The notes beneath the pieces are model-generated. The model did no database searches, had not been told where the DNA came from, and was given only the letters and a program-made list of their open reading frames with translations. A stretch of 64,000 nucleotides of DNA, taken from assembly GCA_963817015.1 (NCBI GenBank), contig CAWFMV010000007.1:558001-622000 (forward strand). The letters run 5' to 3'. Position 1 is the first letter of the stretch, and each line of letters begins with the position of its first letter. Made by a program: the position numbers and the translations under genes. Shown one piece after another: positions 18,707-27,029 of the stretch. The stretch comes from VAZQ01 sp963817015. GTDB lineage: Bacteria; Pseudomonadota; Alphaproteobacteria; Rhizobiales; Xanthobacteraceae.

Positions 18707-19516
18707 ATGTCATTCGATTTTTTCAAAGCCATCGTGCTCGGCATTGTTGAAGGGCTGACTGAATTCCTGCCGGTGTCGTCAACCGGCCACCTCCTATTGG
18801 TGAACCAGTTCCTGGGCAACGACCCGGCCCGCAAGGAGTTTTGGGACACGTTCTCGGTTCTGATCCAGTTCGGCGCCATCCTGGCCCTGCTGTCGATCTA
18901 CTTCGGCCGGCTTTGGCGGCTTGCGCTCGGCTTTTTCACCGATCCGGCGGCCCGCCGCTTCGTCATCGGGGTCCTGATCGCGTTCCTGCCCGCCGCCGTC
19001 ATCGGTGCACTCGCGCATGACTTCATCAAGAGCGTGTTGTTCAACGTCTGGATCGTCTGTTTCACCCTGATCGTCGGCGGCGCCATCCTGCTCTGGATCG
19101 ACCAGCTTGATCTGCGGCCGCGCTATGCGGACGCCGAGAAATACTCACTGCCCATGTATTTCGTGATCGGGCTCGCCCAATGCCTGGCGATGATCCCCGG
19201 CGTCTCGCGCGCGGGCGCCACTATCGTGGCGGCCATGCTGCTGGGCGCTGACCGCCGCTCGGCCGCCGAGTTTTCGTTCTGGCTGGCGATGCCGACCATG
19301 TTCGGCGCCTTTGTGTACGATCTCTACAAGAGCCGCGGTCAGATGAGCCTCGACAATGGTCTCATCATCGCGGTCGGCTTCGTGGTCTCGTTCGTGGCGG
19401 CCTGGATCGTGGTGAAGACGTTCCTCGGCTATGTGCAGCGCCATGGCTTCGCGCTGTTCGCCTGGTGGCGCGTCGTGGTCGGAACCCTTGGTCTGATCGC
19501 GCTCGCGCTCGGCTAG
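18707..19516 (+). CDS. uppP: Undecaprenyl-diphosphate phosphatase
   Basis: Inner-membrane enzyme that recycles the C55 lipid carrier by removing a phosphate from undecaprenyl diphosphate; its activity is linked to bacitracin resistance. The 269-residue protein has the signature motifs EGLTEFLPVSSTGHL near the N-terminus and PGVSRAGAT in the second half, with about eight membrane spans. ATG at 18707 (MSFDFFKAI) fits the family start better than the TTG at 18686. It converges with the NDUFA9-like gene. Confidence 0.97.
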   Translation: MSFDFFKAIVLGIVEGLTEFLPVSSTGHLLLVNQFLGNDPARKEFWDTFSVLIQFGAILALLSIYFGRLWRLALGFFTDPAARRFVIGVLIAFLPAAVIGALAHDFIKSVLFNVWIVCFTLIVGGAILLWIDQLDLRPRYADAEKYSLPMYFVIGLAQCLAMIPGVSRAGATIVAAMLLGADRRSAAEFSFWLAMPTMFGAFVYDLYKSRGQMSLDNGLIIAVGFVVSFVAAWIVVKTFLGYVQRHGFALFAWWRVVVGTLGLIALALG

Positions 19517-20525
19517 GGAGCGAGTCGAAGACGCGGCGCGCTTGGCTCAATCCGGCGGCGATAGATCGCACGCGGAACTGCCCGGTCTTGCGGAAGCGTT
19601 GCAGATAGGCCGGCACCACCGCTTCCATCAGGGTCGGCGTGATGCCGAGCCCATCCAGCGTGCGCCGCTCGAGCTTGGCCTGATCCGACACGACATTGTC
19701 GTATCGCAGCAGCTCGACCTGGTCGGGCGTCAGCAATGGGGTCGGCAAGAGCTGCAGGAAGAAGGCCGGCAGCTTCGCCAGCTCGAACGGGATCGGCAGC
19801 AGCAGCCGCCGGCGCTCGATGGTGTTGAGCAGGAACTGCATCAGCTCCTTGAAAGTCCGCACCGCCGGGCCGCCGAGCTCGTAGGTCGCACCCGGCGTGG
19901 TGCGGCCTTCGATCGCTGCCACGACCGCGGCCGCGACATCGCTGGCGAACACGGGCTGCAGCCGAGTGCGGCCGCCGCCGATCAGCGGCAGCGCCGGAGC
20001 GAGGCGCGCAATGGCGGCGAACCGGTTGAAGAATGCATCCTCTGGACCGAACACGATCGACGGACGCAGGATGGTCGCGCCCGGCACCGCTGCGCGCACC
20101 AGCTTCTCGCCCATCGCCTTGCTGCGTGCATAGTGTGATGACGACTGCTCGTCGGCGCCGATCGCCGAGACATGCACGAGCTGTGCGCCGTGCGCTGCTG
20201 CCGACAGCGCGCAGGCCTCGGCGCCGAATGCCTGCACGGTGTCGAACCGCTGGCGGCCGCGCTCGAACAGGATGCCGACGAGATTGACCACCGCATCGGC
20301 GTCGCGCACCGCAGCGTCGACCGAGCCCGGATGGCGCAGATTGGCCTGCACCGCATGGATCTGGCCGACCCGGCCGGCGGGTTGCAGGTGGAAGGCAAGG
20401 TCGGGCCGGCGCACCGCAACCCGGATGCGGTAGCCGCGCTTGGCCAGCGCGCGCACCACATGGCGGCCCAGGAAGCCCGAGCCGCCGAAGACGGTGATGA
20501 GCGTTTCGGTAGGGGTGGCGGTCAT
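19365..20525 (-). CDS. Complex I NDUFA9-like NAD(P)-binding protein
   Basis: Atypical SDR related to the NDUFA9 subunit of respiratory complex I; in bacteria its role is unsettled. ATG at 20525 (MTATPTETLITVFGGSGFL) starts a Rossmann motif GGSGFLGRHVV; later motifs are VHVSAIGADEQSSS, YARSKAMGE and ILRPSIVFGPED. The recognisable family sequence ends at RFRKTGQF near 19555. The frame then runs 190 bases further, over the 3' end of uppP on the other strand, so the last 60 or so residues are probably spurious, caused by an indel or lost stop near 19555. Confidence 0.8.
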   Translation of the reverse strand: MTATPTETLITVFGGSGFLGRHVVRALAKRGYRIRVAVRRPDLAFHLQPAGRVGQIHAVQANLRHPGSVDAAVRDADAVVNLVGILFERGRQRFDTVQAFGAEACALSAAAHGAQLVHVSAIGADEQSSSHYARSKAMGEKLVRAAVPGATILRPSIVFGPEDAFFNRFAAIARLAPALPLIGGGRTRLQPVFASDVAAAVVAAIEGRTTPGATYELGGPAVRTFKELMQFLLNTIERRRLLLPIPFELAKLPAFFLQLLPTPLLTPDQVELLRYDNVVSDQAKLERRTLDGLGITPTLMEAVVPAYLQRFRKTGQFRVRSIAAGLSQARRVFDSLPSRARARSDQGFRPRRATRRTARSHGAAHSRGTSSPRSRPPRTRPRSRPR

Positions 20526-20679
20526 GCCGCAGTCTTTCGCGCTATCGGAGGAATGCCTGCCGAATACAGGATCGATTCCGCCCTGTACAGGGGCGGCCAG
20601 GAGCGAACTTGGGGCGAACTGGGAGCGAATTCGGACGAATTGACAAGGTGGAAGGCGGCCCCTTATCTGTCGCGTCAGT

Positions 20680-20764
<85 letters not shown>

Positions 20765-20933
20765 GGTCAAAGAGAACATCATTGTGATCCAACACCTTAG
20801 CACCGGGTGAGGGAGAACATCTTTCCAGGTTTCGGCATAAGGACCACGGTGACCAACAAGGTCCACCGCCCAGCAAGCCGCCCGGCATCAGAATTTGCGA
20901 ATCGAGATGTCGGAGGCCGCTCTAGGCGAGCGG

Positions 20934-21092
20934 CTACCGCAAGCTGATCGTAGTCGGTGCCGGCACAAAACTGACGGACCATCCGGCGAGCTTCGGCTCC
21001 TTGCCGAGCAACCACCCGAGGAGGAACACGGTCGCGACACCGAGCGCGACCGCGTAGACACCTACCGCCACGAACGACAGAACTCCGCGCAT
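20934..21092 (-). CDS. Small single-span membrane protein coupled to glycosyltransferase
   Basis: A 52-residue frame whose ATG overlaps the stop of the upstream glycosyltransferase gene (TAATG), a typical coupled arrangement. Residues 4-28 (VLSFVAVGVYAVALGVATVF and on) form one hydrophobic span, followed by a short tail ending TTISLR. No family is recognised. It may anchor or assist the enzyme encoded just before it, which is inference from coupling alone. Confidence 0.5.
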   Translation of the reverse strand: MRGVLSFVAVGVYAVALGVATVFLLGWLLGKEPKLAGWSVSFVPAPTTISLR

Positions 21093-22582
21093 TACGACAC
21101 CGCGGCCGCGGGGAGGGCCAAGACGTGCTCTCTCGCCGGCTCGCCCTCGACGAGGGTGAGCACGTTGCTGCAAAACGCCTCGAACGAATGCCGGGTCTTG
21201 ATGAGGCGATGGAGGGCAGCCGCGCGTTGCGTTGCCTCTTCACGTGAGGAAAGCAGCTCGCGCACGCGCTCGGCATATTCTCGCGGATCGCTGCCGTTCT
21301 CCACGGGGAAGCCGGTCTGCGGGGTGATCAGCTCACCGATGCCGCCAATCAGTGGCGCGACGATCGGGATCTGGTGGGCGCCAGCCTCCAGCAGGACATT
21401 CGGCAGCCCGTCATAGAGCGAGGTGTAGAGCATCGCGTCGACGCTCACCAACGGCAGCTCGGCAAATGACTTGTAGCCGCCGTGCCAGAACAGGTTCGGC
21501 GCCTTGGGGATGTAGCCACCGAGGTCGTATGTCGGGAAAAGAAGGTTCTTGGCTGCCGGGAACCGATAGCCGAACTCGCGCGCGCCGTATGCGTGGATGT
21601 CGCAGTCTGGCAACAGACGCGCGATCCTGGGGAGGATCTCAGGAAACTTGGCGCGCGTCACACGGCTGGCCCACAGGATCTGCGGCCGCTCGCTCCTGTA
21701 TATGTGCATGCGCTCGCGCATGATCGGAACGTGCTGGTACACGCACTTGAGCTTTGCCGCGTCATCAGGGTCGAGCCCATGCTCGATCTGCTTCGCCAGT
21801 TGTTCTGCGGCCGCCCACTCTGCCTTCGATGGTTTTAAGCGAGTGAGATAGTCAGCGAGGTCTGCATTCTCACGCCTGACTGCGTCGATCTTGCGTGTGA
21901 GGATCTTTGCAGTCGACCATTCGCGCTGAGTTGGCACCTTCTCGGTTGCTGGCGCTTTGACCAGCGTGCGCGTCAGTTCGTCGACGTGGGTCTGGTTGTC
22001 ACTGATGACGAAGTCGAGACACGGCAGCATCCGCTCCAGGTGCGTGGCGCTGTATCCGATCGGCCTTCCGCCCTTGTCCTCAATGTTGCCGAACGCAACC
22101 GTGCCGAGCCGCGTGTGCTTTCTCAGTTCCGGCCCGAACCGCTCAAACACCTCCCACATGAGATGTGAGTTGACGTTGAGGACCATCTGCGGTTGCATGC
22201 TGAGCACGGCCGTTTTCAAATCCCACACGCGCTCGTCATAGGGAGCGTGACCGAGATGGACGATGTTGGTGAACTCCACCTTGAGCGGGTAGCTGTTCGG
22301 TGTGTTCTCCGGGAAGATGAGCCTGACGATCAGGCCGCTCCAATCTGTGACCAGAACGGCGATGCTCTCAGGCCCATAGAGGTGCGCGAGCGCATGCGTC
22401 AGATTGGCCGCGACGCGCTCGGCCCCGCCGGACTTCAGGTAGGGGATCGCTATCAGAAACCGGCAGCCGCGAGCGGCCAGCATATCGAGCCGGTGCTGTG
22501 CCTTGCGGATGGAACGAGTTCGAAGCGTGGCGCGAGCGTAGGCGGCGCCGGCAATTCGGCGCATGACGTCGAACACAAACAT
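21092..22582 (-). CDS. Glycosyltransferase (GT-B, GT4-like)
   Basis: A 496-residue protein with two Rossmann-like halves. The N-terminal half has PYLKSGGAERVAANLTHAL, the acceptor-side motif of family 4 enzymes; the C-terminal half has ILWASRVTRAKFPEILP and LYTSLYDGLPNVLLEAG, then PIVAPLIGGIGELI, which fits the donor site. A charged, helical insert of about 80 residues (KVPTQREWSTAKILTRKI onward) sits between them and is unusual. Substrate unknown; cargo of this kind often modifies surface polysaccharide. ATG at 22582. The divergent regulator gene begins about 160 bp away. Confidence 0.8.
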   Translation of the reverse strand: MFVFDVMRRIAGAAYARATLRTRSIRKAQHRLDMLAARGCRFLIAIPYLKSGGAERVAANLTHALAHLYGPESIAVLVTDWSGLIVRLIFPENTPNSYPLKVEFTNIVHLGHAPYDERVWDLKTAVLSMQPQMVLNVNSHLMWEVFERFGPELRKHTRLGTVAFGNIEDKGGRPIGYSATHLERMLPCLDFVISDNQTHVDELTRTLVKAPATEKVPTQREWSTAKILTRKIDAVRRENADLADYLTRLKPSKAEWAAAEQLAKQIEHGLDPDDAAKLKCVYQHVPIMRERMHIYRSERPQILWASRVTRAKFPEILPRIARLLPDCDIHAYGAREFGYRFPAAKNLLFPTYDLGGYIPKAPNLFWHGGYKSFAELPLVSVDAMLYTSLYDGLPNVLLEAGAHQIPIVAPLIGGIGELITPQTGFPVENGSDPREYAERVRELLSSREEATQRAAALHRLIKTRHSFEAFCSNVLTLVEGEPAREHVLALPAAAVS

Positions 22583-22673
22583 GGGGACCCCCTTGAACTG
22601 TCCTCAGCGGATAACCCTATAACCTATACATAAATAGTCAATTCTGATAAACGGTTTTACAATCAGACTTTGT

Positions 22674-22679
22674 TATAAT
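22674..22679 (+). promoter_or_regulatory. Candidate -10 box (TATAAT) upstream of XRE gene
   Basis: A perfect TATAAT in an AT-rich stretch (22615-22690) of an otherwise GC-rich window. No good -35 hexamer lies 16-18 bases upstream. It would start transcription near 22686, which rules out the TTG at 22679 as the regulator start. Confidence 0.35.
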
Positions 22680-22741
22680 TGATCTCAACATCTAATGATG
22701 GGACAGGGGTCGTGGTCGACGATGACAATCAAGGCTGGGAA

Positions 22742-22981
22742 ATGGCGTCTGCGCGCATCGAGGTCTTGCGGGTCCTCCTGATTGAGCGGAGGAAAACAGC
22801 GGGCCTTACGCAGGCTCAGCTTGCAGAGAAACTGGGAACCGGGTGGCACCAATCGACCGTTGCAGCGGTTGAGGCCGGACAGCGCAAGATCGACGTGTTT
22901 GAGTTCCTGGCGATCTCAGAGGCGTGCGGCTTTGACGCCTGTGACCTGCTCAAGACGCTCGCGACCGTAAAGGACGATTGA
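22742..22981 (+). CDS. XRE-family helix-turn-helix protein
   Basis: Short DNA-binding protein of about 79 residues consisting almost wholly of a Cro/CI-type HTH: RKTAGLTQAQLAEKLG, QSTVAAVEAGQRKID and FLAISEACGFD. The ATG at 22742 is used here; an in-frame GTG at 22712 is an alternative. It lies inside the tRNA-Leu island, divergent from the glycosyltransferase gene, and may control it. Confidence 0.75.
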   Translation: MASARIEVLRVLLIERRKTAGLTQAQLAEKLGTGWHQSTVAAVEAGQRKIDVFEFLAISEACGFDACDLLKTLATVKDD

Positions 22982-23406
22982 CGTTGCCTCGGCGCCTTAA
23001 CTGCTGAACCATCCGGTCCTCGGACCTAGTTCACCGATGACAATGGCGGTGTGGCCTCATGGCCGCACCGTTTGCGTTTGGTGCGGGCGCGCACGATGGG
23101 ACGCGCGGCGGTGCGCACGCGCGCACTCGCTGCCGTCTGCTATCGTTTCTGCAGATGCTCCATCGTATTGCGAGTTGAACCACCCACAGGATGTCGGTAC
23201 GCCGGGTATTAAGCCAAAGGACCGCGTTTGGGGCTCTGACAAGGCGAGCAAGTTTCCATTTTGCCATTCTTCCACAGGGCAACGCCGCACAACCTGCATG
23301 CCTTTGACTGATCTGACGGTACCCCCGTATGCTCGCCCGATGGGGAGCTGCTGTCAGGCAGGGACCTCAACGAGTTTGTGGCGCTTAATCTGTTCAGGGT
23401 GAAGAC
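22982..23406. other. Intergenic stretch inside the island, no gene recognised
   Basis: About 425 bp. Short open frames exist on both strands but none has a ribosome site, coding-like composition or recognisable motifs. The segment around 23045-23125 is rich in alternating GC and short palindromic words (gtgcgggcgcgcac). I see no terminator, tRNA or repeat that recurs elsewhere in the window. Confidence 0.4.
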
Positions 23407-24609
23407 GTGTCAGCATCCCGTGTGGTTGTGCTCGCCGCTTGCATGCTGGCGGCTACTGTTGGGGCGTGCGCCGTCATCGATCGTTCCGATCCACGTCACG
23501 ACACCATCAATCGCGCCGCTGCGAACGCTCGCAACGAGTCGATTCTGCTGAACATTATTCGAGCGAGCCATAGTGTACCGCTCAATTTTGTTGCTTTTTC
23601 GCGCGTGTCTGGGTCCCAGAGCGCGCAAGCCAGTGTTGGGCTTCCCGCCTTCGGGCTCGGCCCAGTGCCGCTTGTCTCAAGCGTGCAAAAACAGACCGTG
23701 TTTGGGTCTTCGGTGTTCAATGCCAACACGAACGTGAACAACTCGTTCGACATCGGCATTCTCGAGTCCAAGGAATTCTACAGCGGTCTGTTGACGCCGG
23801 TGGATCTGGCAACAGTCAATTACTTCGGCCGTCAGGGTTACTCGCGCCAATTGCTGTTCTGGCTGTTCGTTGAATCGGTCCGCGAGACGTACAACGGCAA
23901 GACTTACGAATACCGAAACGACCCCAACACGGCCTTTTCGTGCGACCCGGACTTTCCCCGCAGGACACGGTGCTTCAGAGACGTGATCAATGATGCGCTG
24001 GCCAATGGAGTGACCACGCAGATCGAGACAGTATCAAGGATAACCAACCAAGGCAGGACAATATCCACGGTGTATGGTCGAATATGCCAGGATGAAGTTC
24101 TGGCACGCAGGGCGAAGGAGTACGCGGGAATCTCTGGTTATGTTTCCATCAGTCCGCGTTGCAGCGAGCCTTGGAAACGTAAGTTGCCGGGAATCGTGCA
24201 AGCCTCCGGGGGAAGGCAAGGAGGCAGCAGCGAAACAGAAGTCGAGGGCAGCCCCGACACGCTCACCTTCGAGCTCGTCAACCATTATCCAATCAAATAC
24301 GAGATCGTCAGCCGCTCGACCTTTGGAATCTACCAGTACCTCGGCGGGGTCCTGCGCAACCGACATGATATGATCATGTTGCGCGGTCGCAGGGATCGAA
24401 ACGAGCCCGATTGGATTCCCCTGCTCGAAGTCAGGAGCAATTCATCAGGAGGCTGCTTTGTGGACCTGGAGTTCGACGGACACTACTATTGCGTCCCCAA
24501 GGAAGGGGCCGAAACCACGAAGGCCATTTTCAGCCTCTTGGCGCAACTCATCGCGCTGCGGACGCCCGGCGACTTGGCGATCACGCCGGCCGTGCGGGTG
24601 ACGCAGTAA
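23407..24609 (+). CDS. Putative outer-membrane or periplasmic lipoprotein, unknown function
   Basis: A 400-residue protein with a hydrophobic leader (VVVLAACMLAATVGAC) and a lipobox VGAC at Cys21, so it is probably lipidated. After the cysteine come conserved-looking segments RNESILLNIIRASHSVPLNF, LLTPVDLATVNYFGRQGYSR and LLFWLFVESVRETYNGKTYE, with paired cysteines later (C178DPDFPRRTRC). I recall similar hypothetical lipoproteins in Rhizobiales but no function. The start at 23407 is GTG after a weak GGGTGAAGAC site. It is the last gene before the right island boundary. Confidence 0.7.
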   Translation: MSASRVVVLAACMLAATVGACAVIDRSDPRHDTINRAAANARNESILLNIIRASHSVPLNFVAFSRVSGSQSAQASVGLPAFGLGPVPLVSSVQKQTVFGSSVFNANTNVNNSFDIGILESKEFYSGLLTPVDLATVNYFGRQGYSRQLLFWLFVESVRETYNGKTYEYRNDPNTAFSCDPDFPRRTRCFRDVINDALANGVTTQIETVSRITNQGRTISTVYGRICQDEVLARRAKEYAGISGYVSISPRCSEPWKRKLPGIVQASGGRQGGSSETEVEGSPDTLTFELVNHYPIKYEIVSRSTFGIYQYLGGVLRNRHDMIMLRGRRDRNEPDWIPLLEVRSNSSGGCFVDLEFDGHYYCVPKEGAETTKAIFSLLAQLIALRTPGDLAITPAVRVTQ

Positions 24610-24719
24610 TCGAATTTTCTGCGCAGGAAGCGGGCGGCGGCCGACTATTCCCTTTGCGCCTCAATGGTGCGATACCCGCGCCACGCGGGAGGTGCTTGAA
24701 TGAACTCAACTGTCTTTGT

Positions 24720-24736
24720 TCCCCTCCTGGGCACCA
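24720..24736 (+). other. attR-like direct repeat of tRNA-Leu 3' end
   Basis: tcccctcctgggcacca, 16 of 17 identical to the tRNA-Leu terminus at 20748-20764, lying 22 bp upstream of rnd. No other part of the tRNA is present here. Confidence 0.65.
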
Positions 24737-24758
24737 CATCACCGGATCGGGAGCCGCA

Positions 24759-25377
24759 ATGACCATCCGCCTGCATCGGGGCGACCTGCCCGATCTTGCT
24801 CGCTATCAGACCGGCTCAGTCGCGATCGACACCGAGACCATGGGGCTTGATCCGCGACGCGACCGCTTGTGCGTCGTGCAGCTTTCTCCCGGCGACGGCT
24901 CCGCCGATGTGGTGCAGATGCCGGCCGGGCGGCCGAGTGCTCCCAACCTGACGAAGCTTCTTGCCGATACCAACACGCTCAAGATCTTTCCACTTCGGAC
25001 GCTTCGATCTCGGCGTGCTCTATCAGTCGCTGGGCGTGATGGCGGCGCCAGTCTATTGCACCAAGATCGCGTCGCGGCTGGCGCGCACCTACACCGACAA
25101 GCACGGCCTGAAAGACCTGGTGAAGGAGCTGCTCGGCGTCGATCTGTCGAAGCAGCAGCAGCTCTCCGACTGGGGCTCGGCCGAGCTCTCCGATGCGCAG
25201 GTCGCCTATGCGGCTTCCGACGTCCTGCATCTGCACGCGCTCAAGGCCAAGCTCGACGGTATGCTGGCGCGCGAGGGCCGCAGCGCCCTGGCGGAGGCCT
25301 GCTTCCGGTTCCTGCCCGAGCGGGTGCGGCTTGATCTCGCAGGCTGGGCCGCCGAGGATATCTTTTCGCATTCCTGA
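24759..25377 (+). CDS. rnd: Ribonuclease D (one frame break)
   Basis: DEDD-type 3'-5' exoribonuclease involved in tRNA 3' maturation. ATG at 24759 gives MTIRLHRGDLPDLARY; exonuclease motif I is VAIDTETMGLDPRRDRL, motif II FHFGRFDLGVLY, and motif III includes YAASDVLHLHALK. At about 206 residues it lacks the HRDC tail of the E. coli enzyme, as is usual for the short alphaproteobacterial form. The frame shifts at the TTT run near 24987; removing one T restores IFHFGRFD. It stands just right of the island boundary. Confidence 0.9.
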
Positions 25378-25480
25378 GTGTTTTCGCAGCCTTGCATGGT
25401 GAACGAGGCCGGATCGCGGTCGCAGGGAGCCGCAAGGGAATTCAAGGGGATATGCCGCGGCGGAGCCACATTTGTTGGCG

Positions 25481-26281
25481 ATGGTGCCGTTGGATTTGCT
25501 AAGAATTGTGAGGCAGTCTGAGCCGCCCGATCCGCTACGGGACGGGTTGTGGGGTAGCCGCTTGACCGTTGCATCGCACGCCGACGCTTCCCAGGTCGAC
25601 GATCGCTCCACGCGCTCCTATGCGTCGCGCGAGCGCGCCAATGATGTGCGCGTGTTCCGCGCGGCGCGGCGCCACAGCCGATTGGTGCGCCTGTTGCGGA
25701 TCGCGGTCCCGGTCACCGTCGTGGTGGCGGCGCTGATCGCGGTTCTGTCGGTCTATGTGCTCGATCCGCTGCGCCAACTCGCCAAGCTGCCGGGCAGCAT
25801 CGGCGGACTGGTGGTGTCAGGCACGTCGATCACCATGCAGCAGCCGCGGATGTCAGGCTTTACGCAGGACCGCAGGCCGTATGTGGTGACCGCTCGTGCC
25901 GCCACCCAGGATGTCACCAAGCCCGATACCGTACAGTTGCTGGATCTCAACGCCACCATCGAGTTCAAGGATGCCGGGAAATTCGAGCTGACCGCGCGGT
26001 CCGGGCTGTTCGAGAGCAAGCAGGATCGTCTGACGCTGCGAGATGACATCCTGGTCAACTCGGCCGCCTACCAGGCAAAGCTGAGCGAAGCGGTGGTCAA
26101 CGTCCGCACCAATCATATGGTCTCGGAGCATCCGGTCGAAGTGACGATGAAGCAGGGCACCATCAATGCGAACAGGCTCGAAGTGACCAATTCGGGCGAG
26201 GTGATTCGCTTCGAGGGCAGTGTTACCATGGTGCTCGTGCCCGAGAGCGATCGATCCGGCGAGAAATCGGCAAGTCGATGA
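25481..26281 (+). CDS. lptC: LPS export system protein LptC
   Basis: Bitopic inner-membrane protein that passes lipopolysaccharide from LptBFG to LptA. One membrane span lies at IAVPVTVVVAALIAVLSVYV, followed by a periplasmic beta-jellyroll (PRMSGFTQDRRPYVVTARAA, LLDLNATIEFKDAGKFELTA). The N-terminus is uncertain: ATG at 25481 is used here, but the conserved part begins near RANDVRVFRAARRHSR, so an internal TTG near 25562 is possible. It overlaps lptA by ATGA and heads the lptC-lptA-lptB run. Confidence 0.88.
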   Translation: MVPLDLLRIVRQSEPPDPLRDGLWGSRLTVASHADASQVDDRSTRSYASRERANDVRVFRAARRHSRLVRLLRIAVPVTVVVAALIAVLSVYVLDPLRQLAKLPGSIGGLVVSGTSITMQQPRMSGFTQDRRPYVVTARAATQDVTKPDTVQLLDLNATIEFKDAGKFELTARSGLFESKQDRLTLRDDILVNSAAYQAKLSEAVVNVRTNHMVSEHPVEVTMKQGTINANRLEVTNSGEVIRFEGSVTMVLVPESDRSGEKSASR

Positions 26282-26937
26282 CACAAGGTCGGGCCCCAAA
26301 CGTGAAACTGTTCGCCATTGTGATGGCAACCGTGCTTGCCGGCGCAACCTTGCTTGGTCGCGTCAGTGCGCTGGCGCAGCAGGGGCCACCCAATGCGCTG
26401 CAGGGATTCTCAACGAACCGCGACAAGCCGGTGAAGATCCGGGCCGCCTCGCTCGAGGTGCGCGACAAGGAGAAGGTTGCGACCTTCAGTGGCGATGTCC
26501 ATGTGGTGCAGGGCGACACCGACATGCGCTGCAAGACGCTCATGGTCTACTACGAGGACAATTCCAACAAGGACAGCAAGGAAACCGTAAAGGCCGCGGA
26601 GCCGGGGCCGGGCGGCAGCGGCCAGATCCGCCGCATGGAGGCGCGCGGCAATGTGGTGGTCACCCAGAAGGATCAGACCGCGACCGGCGATCGTGGTGAT
26701 TTCGATATGCGTACCAATACAGTGGTGCTGAGTGGCAAGGTGGTGGTGACCAAGGGCCGGGACGTCCTGCGTGGTGAACGCCTTGTCGTTAATCTGACGG
26801 ACGGGGTATCAAGGATGGAGGGCGGCCAGGTCGAAGCCCTGTTCGAGCCCAAGAGCAAACCCGAGCAGAAGTCAGAACAAAAGTCAGAGCAGAAGTCGGC
26901 GTCGGGACAGCCGGCCCAGCCGGCGCGCAAGAAGTGA
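26278..26937 (+). CDS. lptA: LPS export periplasmic protein LptA
   Basis: Forms the periplasmic bridge that carries LPS to the outer membrane. The 219-residue protein has a signal peptide ending SALAQ, an OstA-like domain (IRAASLEVRDKEKVATFSGD to VVNLTDGVSRMEGGQVEALF) and a C-terminal KSEQ tandem tail. Start ATG at 26278 overlaps the lptC stop, so the two are coupled. lptB follows after about 90 bp. Confidence 0.93.
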   Translation: MTQGRAPNVKLFAIVMATVLAGATLLGRVSALAQQGPPNALQGFSTNRDKPVKIRAASLEVRDKEKVATFSGDVHVVQGDTDMRCKTLMVYYEDNSNKDSKETVKAAEPGPGGSGQIRRMEARGNVVVTQKDQTATGDRGDFDMRTNTVVLSGKVVVTKGRDVLRGERLVVNLTDGVSRMEGGQVEALFEPKSKPEQKSEQKSEQKSASGQPAQPARKK

Positions 26938-27029
26938 TGCGCGCTGCCGCTCGAATCGGCTGGTGCCTTGAGACCGCCGTTTTGGCGACGGTTCATTAAC
27001 TCTCTTGGCCGCATGGTTTTGAGGCGGGT

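Larger units (their letters stand above)
20765..24736. mobile_element. Putative genomic island in tRNA-Leu(CAG), about 4 kb, no integrase
   Basis: Segment between the tRNA-Leu 3' end and a direct repeat of that end at 24720-24736. It separates the tRNA from rnd. Content: small membrane protein, glycosyltransferase, XRE-type regulator and a lipoprotein of unknown function, with locally AT-rich intergenic stretches (22610-22690). No integrase, transposase or recombinase frame is visible, so it is either a decayed island or a satellite moved by an enzyme encoded elsewhere. That the tRNA and rnd are neighbours without it is my recollection of related genomes. Confidence 0.6.

Noticed and set aside
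23037..23402. Possible gene inside the island
   Set aside because: Frame has no recognisable motif, poor start context and cysteine/arginine-rich composition typical of noise.
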